NCBI GenBank assembly: GCA_963701675.1
Contig: OY969623.1
Coordinates: 62,001 to 126,000, forward strand
Reading direction: 5' to 3'
Length of the DNA stretch: 64,000 nt
Origin: G963701675 sp963701675
GTDB lineage: Bacteria > Planctomycetota > Planctomycetia > Gemmatales > Gemmataceae
The notes beneath the pieces are model-generated. The model ran no database searches and was not told the origin of the DNA. It worked only from the letters and a program-made list of their open reading frames with translations. A program made the position numbers and the translations under genes. Positions 19,643 to 30,300 of the stretch are shown piece by piece; positions within the stretch are counted from its first letter, which is position 1, and every line of letters starts with the position of its first letter.

Positions 19643-19730
19643 TTGACATTTCCCTGTCACATTTCCTTGACAGTCAAGTACAGGGTAAGGGAAACTGGAA
19701 ACAGATCGAAAGCCGCTGAGGATTAATGCC

Positions 19731-21936
19731 ATGCGCACCGCGAGTACTCCAGCCATTGCGTTCACATGCCTGATTCTGGCTTCGGGCGCTTGGGGTCAGG
19801 AGAAAGACAAACCGAAACCACTCGGTGAAAAGTATGCCTTGCTCGTCGGCGTCACACGCTACGTGACGAAAGAGTTTCGACCGCTTCCTTACGCCGAACG
19901 CGATGTAAGTCAGCTGGGAAAGGTGCTCCAAGAAAACGGCTATCGAAACGAAAATATCGTCCTCCTCACGCAGACCGCCGGCGCCGAAGATCCCCGATTC
20001 GCTCCCACCGCCGAGCGAATCCGCGAGGAACTGCGGCTTATCCTGCGAAATCGCGGGGAGAATGACTCGGTTCTCATCGCGTTTGCGGGTCACGGCGTGC
20101 ATTTCAAGGGCGACACGAACAGCTATTTCTGCCCCGCCGACGTAAACTTAGACGATCGAAAAAACCTTCTGTCGCTGAGCGATTTGTACAAAGATTTGGA
20201 GAAGTGCTCGGCGAACATGAAGGTCCTGATGGTCGATGCCTGCCGTAACGATCCGTTTCAGGATAAGACCCGCCGCGCATCGACGGAGCTCGACAGTGTC
20301 ACCCGGCCCGCATTGCCGACGGCGCCCGGCGGCATCGTGGCGTTCTTCAGTCTGCTCGGAAAAAGAGCAAGCTTTTGAACACGATGATCTCAAGCATGGC
20401 GTGTTTTTCCACTTCGTGATCGAAGGCCTGCGAAAGGGAGTCGGCGATCAGAATGAAATCACGGTCCCGGCTCTGGGGGATTTCGTCAGCCGGCGCGTGA
20501 GTGACTTCGTTCGCGCCAAGTATGGGAAAGCTCAGACGCCGGAAATAGTGGGAAAGCTGCGCGGACTCGCGCCTCTTGTCACCATCGACGAGGCCCTCAA
20601 GTCGTATCGCCGCGGCAAAGAGCTGTTGCGGACGTTCGAATGCAATAGCGCGATTGCCGCGTTTGGCGACGCCATCGACCGCAACGACCGTTTGGCACGA
20701 GCCTATGGTTTGCGCGGTGAGGCGTACTATTATCAGGCGGAGTACGACAAAGCCCTCGCCGACTTCGATGCAACTCTTCGCCTGGAGCCCGATAACCTGC
20801 GTGCGCGCGGGTTCCGTGGTTATGCCTGGCAAGAAAAGGGTGATTCGGACAAGGCCCGCGCAGACTTTGCCGAAATCCTCCGGGTCATCCGTCCTACGGA
20901 CGCGGAAGCGTATTATCTGCGCGGTTGCGCGCATTACGGCATGGTTCAAACCGGAGATGGCGACAACGACAAGGCGATTGCCGACTTCACCGAAGCCCTC
21001 AAACTGGATCCCACCAAGGAGGATGCGCTTTCTGATCGGGCTGCCGCCTATCAGCGCAAAGGCGAACACGACCTGGCGATCGCGGATTGCACGGAATTAA
21101 TTCGGATCAATCCCCGGCATGTCTGGGGCTACGGCAACCGCGCAAATGCCTATGAACTTAAAGGTGATTACGATCGGGCCATCGCTGATAACACGGAGGC
21201 CTTGCGGCTGTTCCCGAATCAGCCGCACGTGCTCGGCAATCGTGCAGCGTGCTATCTCGAAAAGGGAGAAGGGGCGAAGGCGCTTGCCGATCTCAACGAA
21301 GCGATTCGGCAACTCCCGAAGTACGGCTACGCACTCGCCAAAAGAGGCCGTGCCTACCTCGACGCCGGCGAATACGACAAAGCGATCGGCGATTTCAATG
21401 CGGGCATTGACGCAGGCTATGCCGAAGCCTGGGTCTACGCGTTTCGTGGAGATGCCGTTTATTACAAGGAAGACTACGATAAGGCCATCGCGGACTACAC
21501 CGAGGCGATTCGTCTCGACGCCGACTACGTCAAGCCCTACAAGGAACGAGCCTATACCTACATCATGAAGGAGAAATACAAGGAGGCCCTGGCCGACATC
21601 GAGGTGGCGCTCGGAATTGAACCGGAAGACGCCTGGTCTCATAACACGAAGGGACTCGCGCTAAAGGGAAATCAGCAGTACGATCGCGCCATTGCCGCAT
21701 ACGATGAAGCCCTGCGGCTGGCGCCGACCGTTGCCGCCTATCATTCCAATCGCGGCCTTGCGAATTCAGCCCGCGGCGAGTGGGAACGCGCCATTGAAGA
21801 CTTTACGGCAGCGATCCGGCTCAAGCCAAAAGAGGGGAGCTACTACACCTATCGGGGTAAAGCATACCTGAAGGCCGGCTACCCAAAGAAAGCCGAGGAC
21901 GACCTTAATATCGCTAAGAGCCTCATCGGCAAATGA
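19731..21936 (+). CDS. Exported caspase-family (C14) protease with TPRs (frame-shifted)
   Basis: One gene split by a single extra base near 20352. The first frame has a signal peptide (STPAIAFTCLILASGAWG) and a metacaspase/caspase-like domain: KYALLVGVTRYV, catalytic His121 in VLIAFAGHGVHFKG and catalytic Cys171 in KVLMVDACRNDP. It then reads GGIVAFFS and loses register. The neighbouring frame continues with the expected end of the domain (CSEKEQAFEHDDLKHGVFF), followed by about ten TPR units to the stop at 21936. The restored protein is about 734 residues. Caspase-TPR proteins are common in planctomycetes and cyanobacteria; this one is predicted extracytoplasmic. Substrates are unknown. Confidence 0.85.
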
Positions 21937-22158
21937 GCGCATCGACGCAACTTATTGTTGATTATTAGTTTGCGATAAATCACTCCTCGTCCTCTCCACT
22001 GACTTACTCGCCCCAAATCGTCTGTTTACCTCCGAATTCCACGAAAACCTCTGACCGGACGTCACATCTCATGTTCTGTCGCGTACGGGGTGCAGACGAG
22101 CAGCAATGTGCGGCTCAGAAACGAAAGACAACGCGATAACGATAAAGAGGGAATAACC

Positions 22159-23115
22159 ATGACTCGGCAACACGTATTCACGAAAACCAAACTGTTGGCC
22201 CTGACCGCGATGGTCTATGGGCTGTCAGTGGCGAGCTCCGCCAAAGCCAGCTCGGCAGTGTTCGAACGAACCCTGCTGTCTGCCACTTGGGTGATCTCCC
22301 CAATCGGCAAGGACAACAGTTCATTCGGCACCGGAGCGCTGGTCGACCTCGAACGACGATTGGTGGTCACGAACTTCCACGTCGTCGACAAACGGCCGAA
22401 TGTCGTCGTCTTCTTCCCGGCGTTTGAGAACGGCCAGGTGATCACGGAGCCCAAGTACTACATAGAGAATGGAAACAAACTCGGAATTCGGGGCAAAGTC
22501 ATTCACTCGGACACCGCCCATGACCTCGCGGTGATCGAGCTCGAATCCGTGCCGAGCGGCGTCCGGCCGATATCGATCGCACGGCAAGGCGTCCGCCCCG
22601 GCCAGGTTGTTCATGCGATCGGCAACTCCGGCGTCAACGACGGCACCCTATGGCGCTACAGCAAGGGTGAGGTTCGCTCGGTTTATCAACGCAAGGCGAA
22701 AACACTCTATGGCAAGGGCCAGGAAATCGACCTCGACTCGAAGGTCGTCGAAAGCCAAATCCCCTCGAACCAAGGCGACAGCGGCGGACCGCTCGTGAAC
22801 GACCGCGGCGAACTGGTCGCCGTCACGCAAGGCAACAAGCCGCAAGAGCAGTTGATCTCCTTCGGCATCGAGTTGAGCGAAATCGTGAAAGTCCTGACTT
22901 CGCTCGGCAGCGTTGCGGCGACTCAACCGGCTCGCGAGGAGCAAGTCGTGAAGCAAACGCCCGCCATCGAACCCGAAGACCTGCCAGTGGACGAGGCGCC
23001 GGTACAGAAGCCGGCCCGCCCGGTGGCGCCCGCGAAGAAGCCGGCCGCCAAACAGACCGTGGTGGTGCAACGTGCTCCGAAGTGCTACTCGGGTTCAAGT
23101 TGCTCGAAGCGATAG
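22159..23115 (+). CDS. Exported trypsin-like serine protease (S1C type)
   Basis: A 318-residue DegP/HtrA-like protease without a visible PDZ domain. The signal peptide is TKLLALTAMVYGLSVASSAKA. The triad is His74 in VVTNFHVVDK, Asp122 in AHDLAVIEL and Ser208 in SNQGDSGGPLV. The C-terminal 60 residues are rich in Pro, Ala and Lys, probably an unstructured tail. The ATG at 22159 has GAGGG upstream; upstream in-frame codons are not protein-like. It follows the caspase-TPR gene by 222 bases in which no gene is visible. A strong hairpin follows the stop. Confidence 0.9.
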   Translation: MTRQHVFTKTKLLALTAMVYGLSVASSAKASSAVFERTLLSATWVISPIGKDNSSFGTGALVDLERRLVVTNFHVVDKRPNVVVFFPAFENGQVITEPKYYIENGNKLGIRGKVIHSDTAHDLAVIELESVPSGVRPISIARQGVRPGQVVHAIGNSGVNDGTLWRYSKGEVRSVYQRKAKTLYGKGQEIDLDSKVVESQIPSNQGDSGGPLVNDRGELVAVTQGNKPQEQLISFGIELSEIVKVLTSLGSVAATQPAREEQVVKQTPAIEPEDLPVDEAPVQKPARPVAPAKKPAAKQTVVVQRAPKCYSGSSCSKR

Positions 23116-23157
23116 AGACTAACGCGGTTCAAGACCCCAATGACACCGCGATAGAAA

Positions 23158-23190
23158 CCGTAGGTCGGACGGCAACGTCCGGCCTACGGG
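23158..23190 (+). terminator. Strong hairpin terminator after the trypsin-like gene
   Basis: A 13-base left arm at 23158-23170 pairs with 23177-23189 around a GGCAAC loop with a single G-T position, and TGTTTT follows on the plus strand. It also lies downstream of the minus-strand DUF433 gene and could serve both. Confidence 0.7.
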
Positions 23191-23302
23191 TGTTTTGATG
23201 CGCCGGTCTGCGTCAAGCGCCTGAGTGTCTGGACGGACGGCTGGGAGTGGATGACGGTTCCGGCCGAAACCGGACTAATTCACGGCGTCTTATTAGCCAC
23301 GT

Positions 23303-23659
23303 CTATGAGAACGGCAAGTGCTGGACGACGTTCGCCCATTCGTCCGAATCAGTCGCCTGTTCCCGAAGCCGCCGTTCTGCCGTGGACGGCGTCGCATTTT
23401 TGTATGATTCCGCAATGAGCCCTTGCTCTTCCTCTATCTCCCGATCAATTTCGGATTGGTGATCGAAGTAGTATGCCATCGCGGAATGTACTTCGGCGGG
23501 CTTTAGGTGCGGATAGTGAAGGCAGATTTCGTCGGCCGACCATCCGTGATTGAGGTAATCAATCACGATCTGAGCGACTCGCGTTCGCGGAAGGCGCAAT
23601 AGTCGGGCGGAATTGCCGTCGATTTTTTCAATGTGAGGGTATGAGGTTTCCACCGGCAT
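23303..23659 (-). CDS. DUF433 domain protein (antitoxin-like)
   Basis: A 118-residue protein with a DUF433 domain: RLPRTRVAQIVIDYLNHGWS, then ADEICLHYPHLKPAEVHSAM. DUF433 is a winged-helix-like DNA-binding fold often found as the antitoxin half of systems whose toxin has a PIN or DUF5615 domain. The ATG at 23659 is chosen because AGGAGG precedes it at good spacing; the frame is open upstream but not protein-like. No toxin-like gene lies beside it on either side, so it appears to be an orphan. It is divergent from the CmlA-like gene, with 168 bases between them that hold no other gene and probably both promoters. Confidence 0.8.
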   Translation of the reverse strand: MPVETSYPHIEKIDGNSARLLRLPRTRVAQIVIDYLNHGWSADEICLHYPHLKPAEVHSAMAYYFDHQSEIDREIEEEQGLIAESYKNATPSTAERRLREQATDSDEWANVVQHLPFS

Positions 23660-23827
23660 AACTCGCCTCCTACGGTCAATGACACTTATCAGTATATCCG
23701 CATTATCGCCCCCACATTTGACGAACTCCAAAAATAAGCTCCATTTGAAGAAGAGTAGCCGAAGTCCCATTATCGCGCCCGCACGGTTCGCGGTGCCGGG
23801 TTCGACAACGTCATAGGAATTCGTCCG

Positions 23828-25422
23828 ATGAACGGACAAACGCGTTATTATCTGCGCAGGAATGTGTTGCTGGAGCCGTTGGTGGACCGTTGGTACGCCT
23901 GGCCGCATTTGATTCCGCCGGCGACGGCGGCTCGGAATATTGCGGAACGGCATCTGCGCATCATGGACTCGTACATTAATGCTCCGAACGCTCATGCCGC
24001 TGCCGTCAAGAATCCAAAGTTGCTTGGCGGTCCGTTTATGGAATTCGGTCGGCCGTGCGTCGACGAGGTGCGGGCTTTGCGGGACCGAACCCGACGAGAG
24101 CGTTCCCACCTCCTGTCATTTTCGCAAGCCATCACGGAGCTCGACGATCTATTGCGTTCCAAAGCGAAGGGCCATTCGCTTGAGCCGATGTACGAACAGG
24201 TTCCACGTCCTCTCCGCGGTTACGTCGAGTTGGTGTACGACCTCAACAATCAGCCGTCGTTTCGCTTCTTGGAGCCTCTTCTCTATCGAAGTCAGTACTA
24301 CGACCGGTCGATGCAAAGCTTGAGGCTTTCCACCATCAACGGTGATGACCGACCGTTTGTCTTGAGCACACCACGCCTGGAGGAACCCAACAGCGTGGAG
24401 TGGTCGCTGCCCTTTGAAAGCGAGGAACTGGATGACCTCTACGCAATCCGAACGCAACCGACGACGTTCTCCGCCATCAAGGAACTGGTGAACTGCACCG
24501 AAGAAAAGGAGGACGTGCTTTTCAATCTGCTCACGGAAAAGCCGCCGCCTCCGTATGTGTCATACAACGGGCCGGGGGCGCGCTGGCGGTACTTCGGACA
24601 CGCGTGCATCCTGGTGGAATTTCGCGGCGTCAGCATCCTGCTCGACCCCGTCCTGAGTTACACCTACGACACGAAGATTTCGAGATACACGTACGACGAT
24701 CTGCCGGAGTCCATCGACTTTGCGTTGATCACGCACGATCATCAGGATCACATCCTTTTCGAAACGTTGCTGCAGTTACGCCGCCGCATTCGCAACATCG
24801 TCGTACCGCGGAACATTCTGGGCGCGCTGCAAGATCCGTCCTTGAAACTAATGCTCAAGCATTGCGGCTTCCGCAACGTCATCGAAGTCACCGACATGGA
24901 CGAACTGGAACTTGACGGCGTGCGCATCACGGCGATTCCGTTCCTGGGCGAACATGCGGACCTCTTCATTTCAACCAAGGCCGCGTACCTGGTGCAAATC
25001 AACGGGCATTCGCTCCTCTTCGCGGCGGATTCGTGCAACATCGATCCCGCGGTCTACGAGCATGTGCACCGCGAGATCGGCGATGTCGAAGTGTTGTTTC
25101 TGGGCATGGAATGCGACGGTGCGCCGCTTAGTTGGATGTACGGTCCGCTCCTGACGCAAAAAGTCGAACGGCGCATGGATCATTCGCGTCGGCTGGCCGG
25201 GTCCAACTTCGAGGCGCGATCCGCATGGTGGAACAGTTCCATTGCAAGGAGGTGTACGTGTACGCGATGGGTCAGGAACCGTGGCTGAACCACGTGATGC
25301 GGGTCAAGTACACCGAAGAATCGGACCCCATTATTCAATCGAATCTACTGCTCAAGACGTGCGCCGAACGCGGCATCGTGGCGGAGCGGCTCTTTGGCGA
25401 AAAGGAAATCCTGCTCCCCTAG
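23828..25422 (+). CDS. CmlA-type diiron beta-hydroxylase acting on carrier-bound amino acid (frame-shifted)
   Basis: The protein has the two-part layout of CmlA, the chloramphenicol-pathway enzyme that hydroxylates the beta-carbon of an amino acid held on an NRPS carrier domain. Residues 1 to about 245 form the specific N-terminal domain (NVLLEPLVDRWYAWPHLIP). The rest is a metallo-beta-lactamase fold. Iron ligands match: His303, His305, Asp307 and His308 in THDHQDH, Glu375 in PFLGEHADL and Asp401 in LFAADSCN. Each is offset by two from the CmlA numbering I recall. Glu in place of the usual His separates CmlA enzymes from ordinary lactamase-fold hydrolases. One base is missing near 25213; the downstream frame continues IRMVEQFHCKEVYVYAMGQE to 25422, giving about 531 residues. 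The next gene is a stand-alone A-T protein, the expected partner. Confidence 0.88.
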
Positions 25423-25458
25423 GCCAACACGCATCGCCCGAAACGGTGGACGATTCCT

Positions 25459-27374
25459 ATGCAAAGTAAAGCGGAAGCTAGTCGTATTCCGGCCGCGTGG
25501 AGCGGTCAACGCACCAACTATCCAAAAACCCAGACCGTTCACCGGTTGTTCGAAGCGCATGCGGGGAAAACACCCAATGCCACTGCGCTCACCTTCGATG
25601 ACGGCCAACTGTCGTATCGCGAGCTGAACCAAAAAGCGAACCGGGTTGCACACCGGTTGCACCGCCAAGGCGTTACCCCCGGAACGTGCGTCGGACTATG
25701 CGTCGAGCGATCACCCGATCTCATGGTCGGACTGCTCGGAATTCTCAAAGCGGGCATGCCTATGTTCCGCTCGATCCGGAATATCCAAACGAGCGCCTCG
25801 ACTACATGTTGCGCGACTCCGCAGTGCCCATCGTAGTGGCACATCGCCTGACTGCGGAGCGCTTGAGTACGTTACTCGGCGATTCAGGTGTTGAATGCCT
25901 GGAAATCGAGGCCCAACGCGGCGAGGAAAGCACGTCGAATCTCGACGACCGTGATAGCCCGAACGACCTTGCCTACGTGATGTACACTTCCGGCTCCACG
26001 GGGAACCCCAAGGGCGTGATGGTGAGCCACCGTGCCATCAACCGATTGGTATGCGACACTGACTACTGCCATTTCGGTCCTGATCAAGTCTTCCTTCAGA
26101 TGGCCCCGATTTCGTTTGATGCCTCGACCTTCGAGATCTGGGGCGCCTTGCTGAACGGCGGGCCGCTGGTCATCATGCCGGCCGGTCCCATAGCGTTGGA
26201 CACGCTTGGCAAGGTGATTCACCGGCACAGAGTCACCACACTTTGGCTCACCGCCGGGTTGTTCCACCTCATGGTGGAGCAGCGTCCACAAGACTTGCGA
26301 CCGCTGCGTCAACTGTTGGCCGGAGGCGACGTTTTGTCGCCGCAACATGTGACTAACGCCCTAAACGCGCTGGAAGACGGCGTGGTCATTAACGGTTACG
26401 GTCCCACGGAAAGCACAACGTTTGCATGCTGTTTTCGGATGACCAAGGACTACCGCGTCGGCGCCAACGTTCCAATCGGCCGACCGATTGCCAACACTAA
26501 TGTCTATGTCTTAGACGAACTCCTTCGTCTTGTTCCTGTCGGCGGGGCCGGCGAACTCTATATCGCCGGCGACGGACTGGCGCAGGGCTACCTGAATCAA
26601 CCGGCCCTCACGAGCGAAAAGTTTATCCCCAATGCATTCAACAGCGAAACGTGCGATCGGCTCTATCGGACCGGAGACCGCGTGCGTTTTCATTCGGATG
26701 GGAATCTGGAATTCCTAGGCCGGATTGATCGGCAAGTCAAGATCGCCGGGCATCGAATTGAACCAGGTGAGATCGAGACGGTCCTGCGGCAGCATCCCAA
26801 CGTGCGTCAGGCTGCGGTTGTAGCCGTGGCCGAATCAGGTAGCGAAAAGCGACTCCTCGCCTACGTCATGCCCAATGGCGATGTGAGCGTAGGCGGTGAA
26901 GTCCTGCGACGATTTCTTGCTGAACGATTGCCGAAGTACATGATTCCGTCTGCGTTCGTTCCGTTGGAAACATTGCCGCTCTCGCCAAACGGAAAACTGG
27001 ACCGAGACGCGCTGCCGGCACTGGATGCTGGAACAGGCGGCAAGCCGTCGCGCACCGCGGGAAAGTCGAAGCTGGAAGACGTCATCTCGTCCATTTGGGA
27101 GCGCGTGCTCGGCTGCGGCGTCGGCCCGAATGACAACTTCTTTGATCTCGGCGGAGACTCGCTTCTGCTCATTGAGGTGCATTCCGAACTGCAAAAGGCA
27201 CTGGAATGGGAAGTTAATCTCATGGACCTGTTTGAGGTCACGACGGTGCGATCGTTGGCGGACCGACTGGCGGGCGGCGTCAAAGCCGACCGGACGAGGG
27301 ATCGGATTCAAAAACTGGCGAAGGATCGTGAACGAGCACTTGCACGCCACCAACAAACTCGGGCGACTTCGTAA
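25459..27374 (+). CDS. NRPS A-T protein (adenylation and carrier), frame-shifted
   Basis: A stand-alone amino-acid-activating module of about 638 residues after frame correction. Core motifs: LSYRELNQKANRVAHRL, LLGILKAG then (next frame) HAYVPLDPEYPNERLDYML, YTSGSTGNPKGVMVSH, NGYGPTEST, GELYIAGDGLAQGYLN, YRTGDRVRF, GRIDRQVKIAGHRIEPGEIE and NGKLDRDALP. A carrier domain follows (NFFDLGGDSLLLIEV). One base is missing in the G-run at 25752-25754, exactly between KAG and the next residue. My reading of the ten-residue specificity positions is D-A-F-W-L-G-G-T, close to the valine type (DAFWIGGTFK). It stands directly after the CmlA-like gene, as CmlP (A-T containing) pairs with CmlA in the chloramphenicol pathway. 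The stop abuts the next start. Confidence 0.9.
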
Positions 27375-30300
27375 TTGAGCGATACTTCCATGCCAAATCC
27401 AGCAGATGGCATTGCGATAATTGGAATGGCCGGACGATTTCCGGGCGCGGACAACGTCACGGAGTTCTGGCACAACGTTCGTGACGGCGTCGACTCCATA
27501 TCGCGTTTCGACGTGAACGAGTTGGAGATCGCGGGCATTGATGAATGCGTCAAGCAGCCCAACTATGTGCGCGCGCGCTCGATCCTCAGTGACGTGGATC
27601 GATTCGACGCGAGTTTTTTCGGGATTCTGCCGCGCGAGGCGGAATTGATCGATCCGCAGCAACGCGTTTTCCTCGAGTGCTGTTGGGAAGCGCTGGAAGA
27701 CGCGGGATACAATCCGCACGCCTTTTCCGGCGCGATTGCCGTTTTCGCGGGTTGTAGCGCGAACACCTACTTTCTCCGCAACGTTTGCACCGGACGGCGT
27801 TTTGTCGAAGACTACACCAGTGCCTACCAAGTCGGAAGCTACCAGACATTGCTCGGCAGCAACCACGACTTTCTCGCAACCCGGGTCTCCTACAAACTCG
27901 ATTTGAAAGGCCCGGCGTTCACGATGCAGGCTGGGTGCTCGACATCGTTGTTGGCCATCTGCCAGGCCTGTCAGACCCTCCTGAGTTACCAAGCCGACAT
28001 GGCGTTGGCCGGAGGTGTGTCGATTACGTTTCCGCAGAAGCGAGGCTACTTCTACCAGGAAGGTGGCATGGTGTCGCCGGACGGCCGTTGCCGTCCATTC
28101 GACGCCGACGCCCAGGGAACCGTGTTCGGCAGCGGCAGCGCGGTCGTGTTGTTAAAACGACTGGAAGACGCCGTTGCGGACGGGGACCACATCTACGCCG
28201 TCGTCCGCGGATTCGCGATGAACAATGACGGATCAAACAAGATCGGCTACACGGCCCCAAGTATTGAGGGACAGGCCGAGGTCATCGCCATGGCCCACGC
28301 CGCGGCAGGCGTTGACCCGCAGTCTATCTCCTACATCGAGGCACATGGAACGGCGACACCGCTTGGCGATCCGATTGAATTCGCCGCACTGACGCGCGCC
28401 TTTCGAACGAAAAGTTCTGCCCGTAACTATTGCGCCCTCGGCGCCGCGAAAGCGAACGTTGGTCACCTGGATGTAGCAGCAGGGGTGACCGGGCTAATCA
28501 ATGCGGTTCAGGCTCTGGTTCACAAGAAATTGCCGCCGCTTTTGCACTTCAAAGCGCCGAACCCACGGATCGATTTGGAGAAAAGTCCCTTTTATGTGAA
28601 TACTGAGCTCGTCGATTGGCAGCGCGGCAAAACGCCGCGCCGCGCAGGCGTGAGTGCGTTCGGTGTGGGCGGCACCAACGCCCATGTCGTCTTGGAGGAG
28701 GCGCCCGATCTGCTGTCTCGAAAACAGCGGCGACCGGGCGACGTTCTGGTTCTTTCGGCCCGAACGCCGGCAGCGCTCGAGCAGGCGACGGATCAGCTCA
28801 TTCGACATTTGAAGAACCATCCGGACATCGACATCGACAGCGTGGCCTGCACCCTTCAGGCCGGCCGCCGCGCGTTCGACCATCGCCGTGCCGTGGCGTG
28901 TACCGATCGTGACGATGCCATTAAGGCGTTGGAAGGTCGCGGCCAACGAAAGGTAATAAACGGGGTCCGTGATCGTCGTGACCCATCCATCGTTTTCATG
29001 TTTCCGGGTCAGGGCGCCCAGCAGATCCACATGGGCGCGGGGTTGTATCGAGACGACGAGTGCTTTCGTGACGACATTGATGTCTGCGCACAAATCCTCA
29101 CAACTCATCTCGGCGTCGACCTTCGCGAGATGCTCTTTCCAGTGGAGGCCAGCGCGGAGCAGGCGGCGGAGGAGCTTCGGCAAACGCGAATCGCGCAACC
29201 TGCTCTCTTTGTGATTGGCTATGCGCTGGCCCGCCTTTGGACGCGCTGGGGGATCAGGCCGGAGGCGATGATCGGCCACAGCATCGGCGAGTTCGTCGCC
29301 GCATGCCTGGCCGGTGTCTTCACGCTGGAAGACGCGCTCGCCATGGTCGCGGCGCGCGGCCGACTAATGCAGGACCTGCCGGTAGGCGCCATGCTCTCCG
29401 TTCGATTGCCGGCAACAGAAGTGGCGGGATTGCTCGGCAGTGAGTTATCCATCGCCGCCGTTAACAGCCCCGCATTGTGTGTCGTGTCTGGACTGACCGC
29501 GGCCATCACCACTCTCCAACAATCGCTCGACGAACGCGGCGTTGGTTCGCGCCGACTTGTGACCAGCCACGGGTTCCACTCGGCAATGATGGATCCCATC
29601 ATTGAGCCGTTTACCGACTACCTGCGCCGATTCCGATTCGAATCACCGACGATTCCCTATGTCTCAAGCGTGAGCGGCACGTGGGTGACCGAGGCCGAGG
29701 CGACTGACCCGGCGTATTGGGCCCGGCATGTGCGGCAGCCGGTCCAGTTCTCTCGTGGAATAGAAACGCTGCAAGCCGACGCCCATCGAGTATTCCTGGA
29801 GTCGGGGCCCGGGCAAGCACTTTGCACGTTGGTGCGACAGCATCGCGGCGGAACGTCAACTCCCCTGGCGGTCCCGTCGCTCGCCGGAAACAACGATACC
29901 ACGTCGGATACTCTGAACCTGCTTCAAGCGGCGGGAAACCTTTGGGTTTACGGGGCCGCGCCGAACTGGGACGAGATGCACGGTCCCGACCGAAGACGAT
30001 GCTCGCTTCCGACTTATCCGTTCGAACGAGAGCGGTACTGGATCAAGCCGCCAAAATCAAGCATCACGTCCGACGCGGAGCTAGCCATGTCGGTTGAGGT
30101 GCAATCTTCCAACGAGACGCCAATGTCAGTATCCAACAAGAGCAATGCAATGACTCGCAGTCGGCGAGACCGAATTCTCCCGATGTTGACCGAGATCTTC
30201 GAGGAGCTTTCCGGGTTGCAACTCTCCAGCTACGGGCCGGGTGCGACGTTCATTGAAATGGGTTTTGATTCGCTGTTTTTGACGTTGGTGACGCAGACGC

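Noticed and set aside
19643..19680. TTGACA boxes as a sigma-70 promoter for the caspase gene
   Set aside because: Two TTGACA sequences occur but neither has a convincing -10 box at the right distance.
20340..20360. Programmed ribosomal frameshifting in the caspase-TPR gene
   Set aside because: No classical slippery heptamer followed by a stable structure is evident, and several unrelated genes in the window show similar one-base breaks, so error is the simpler reading.
23828..25422. Calling this gene an ordinary metallo-beta-lactamase-fold hydrolase
   Set aside because: The long N-terminal domain and Glu in a metal-ligand position match CmlA-type oxygenases rather than zinc hydrolases.
28494..29279. 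A 261-codon minus-strand frame inside the PKS gene
   Set aside because: It is antisense to the KS-AT region, which is intact and conserved; no leader, ribosome-binding site or family motif is seen.
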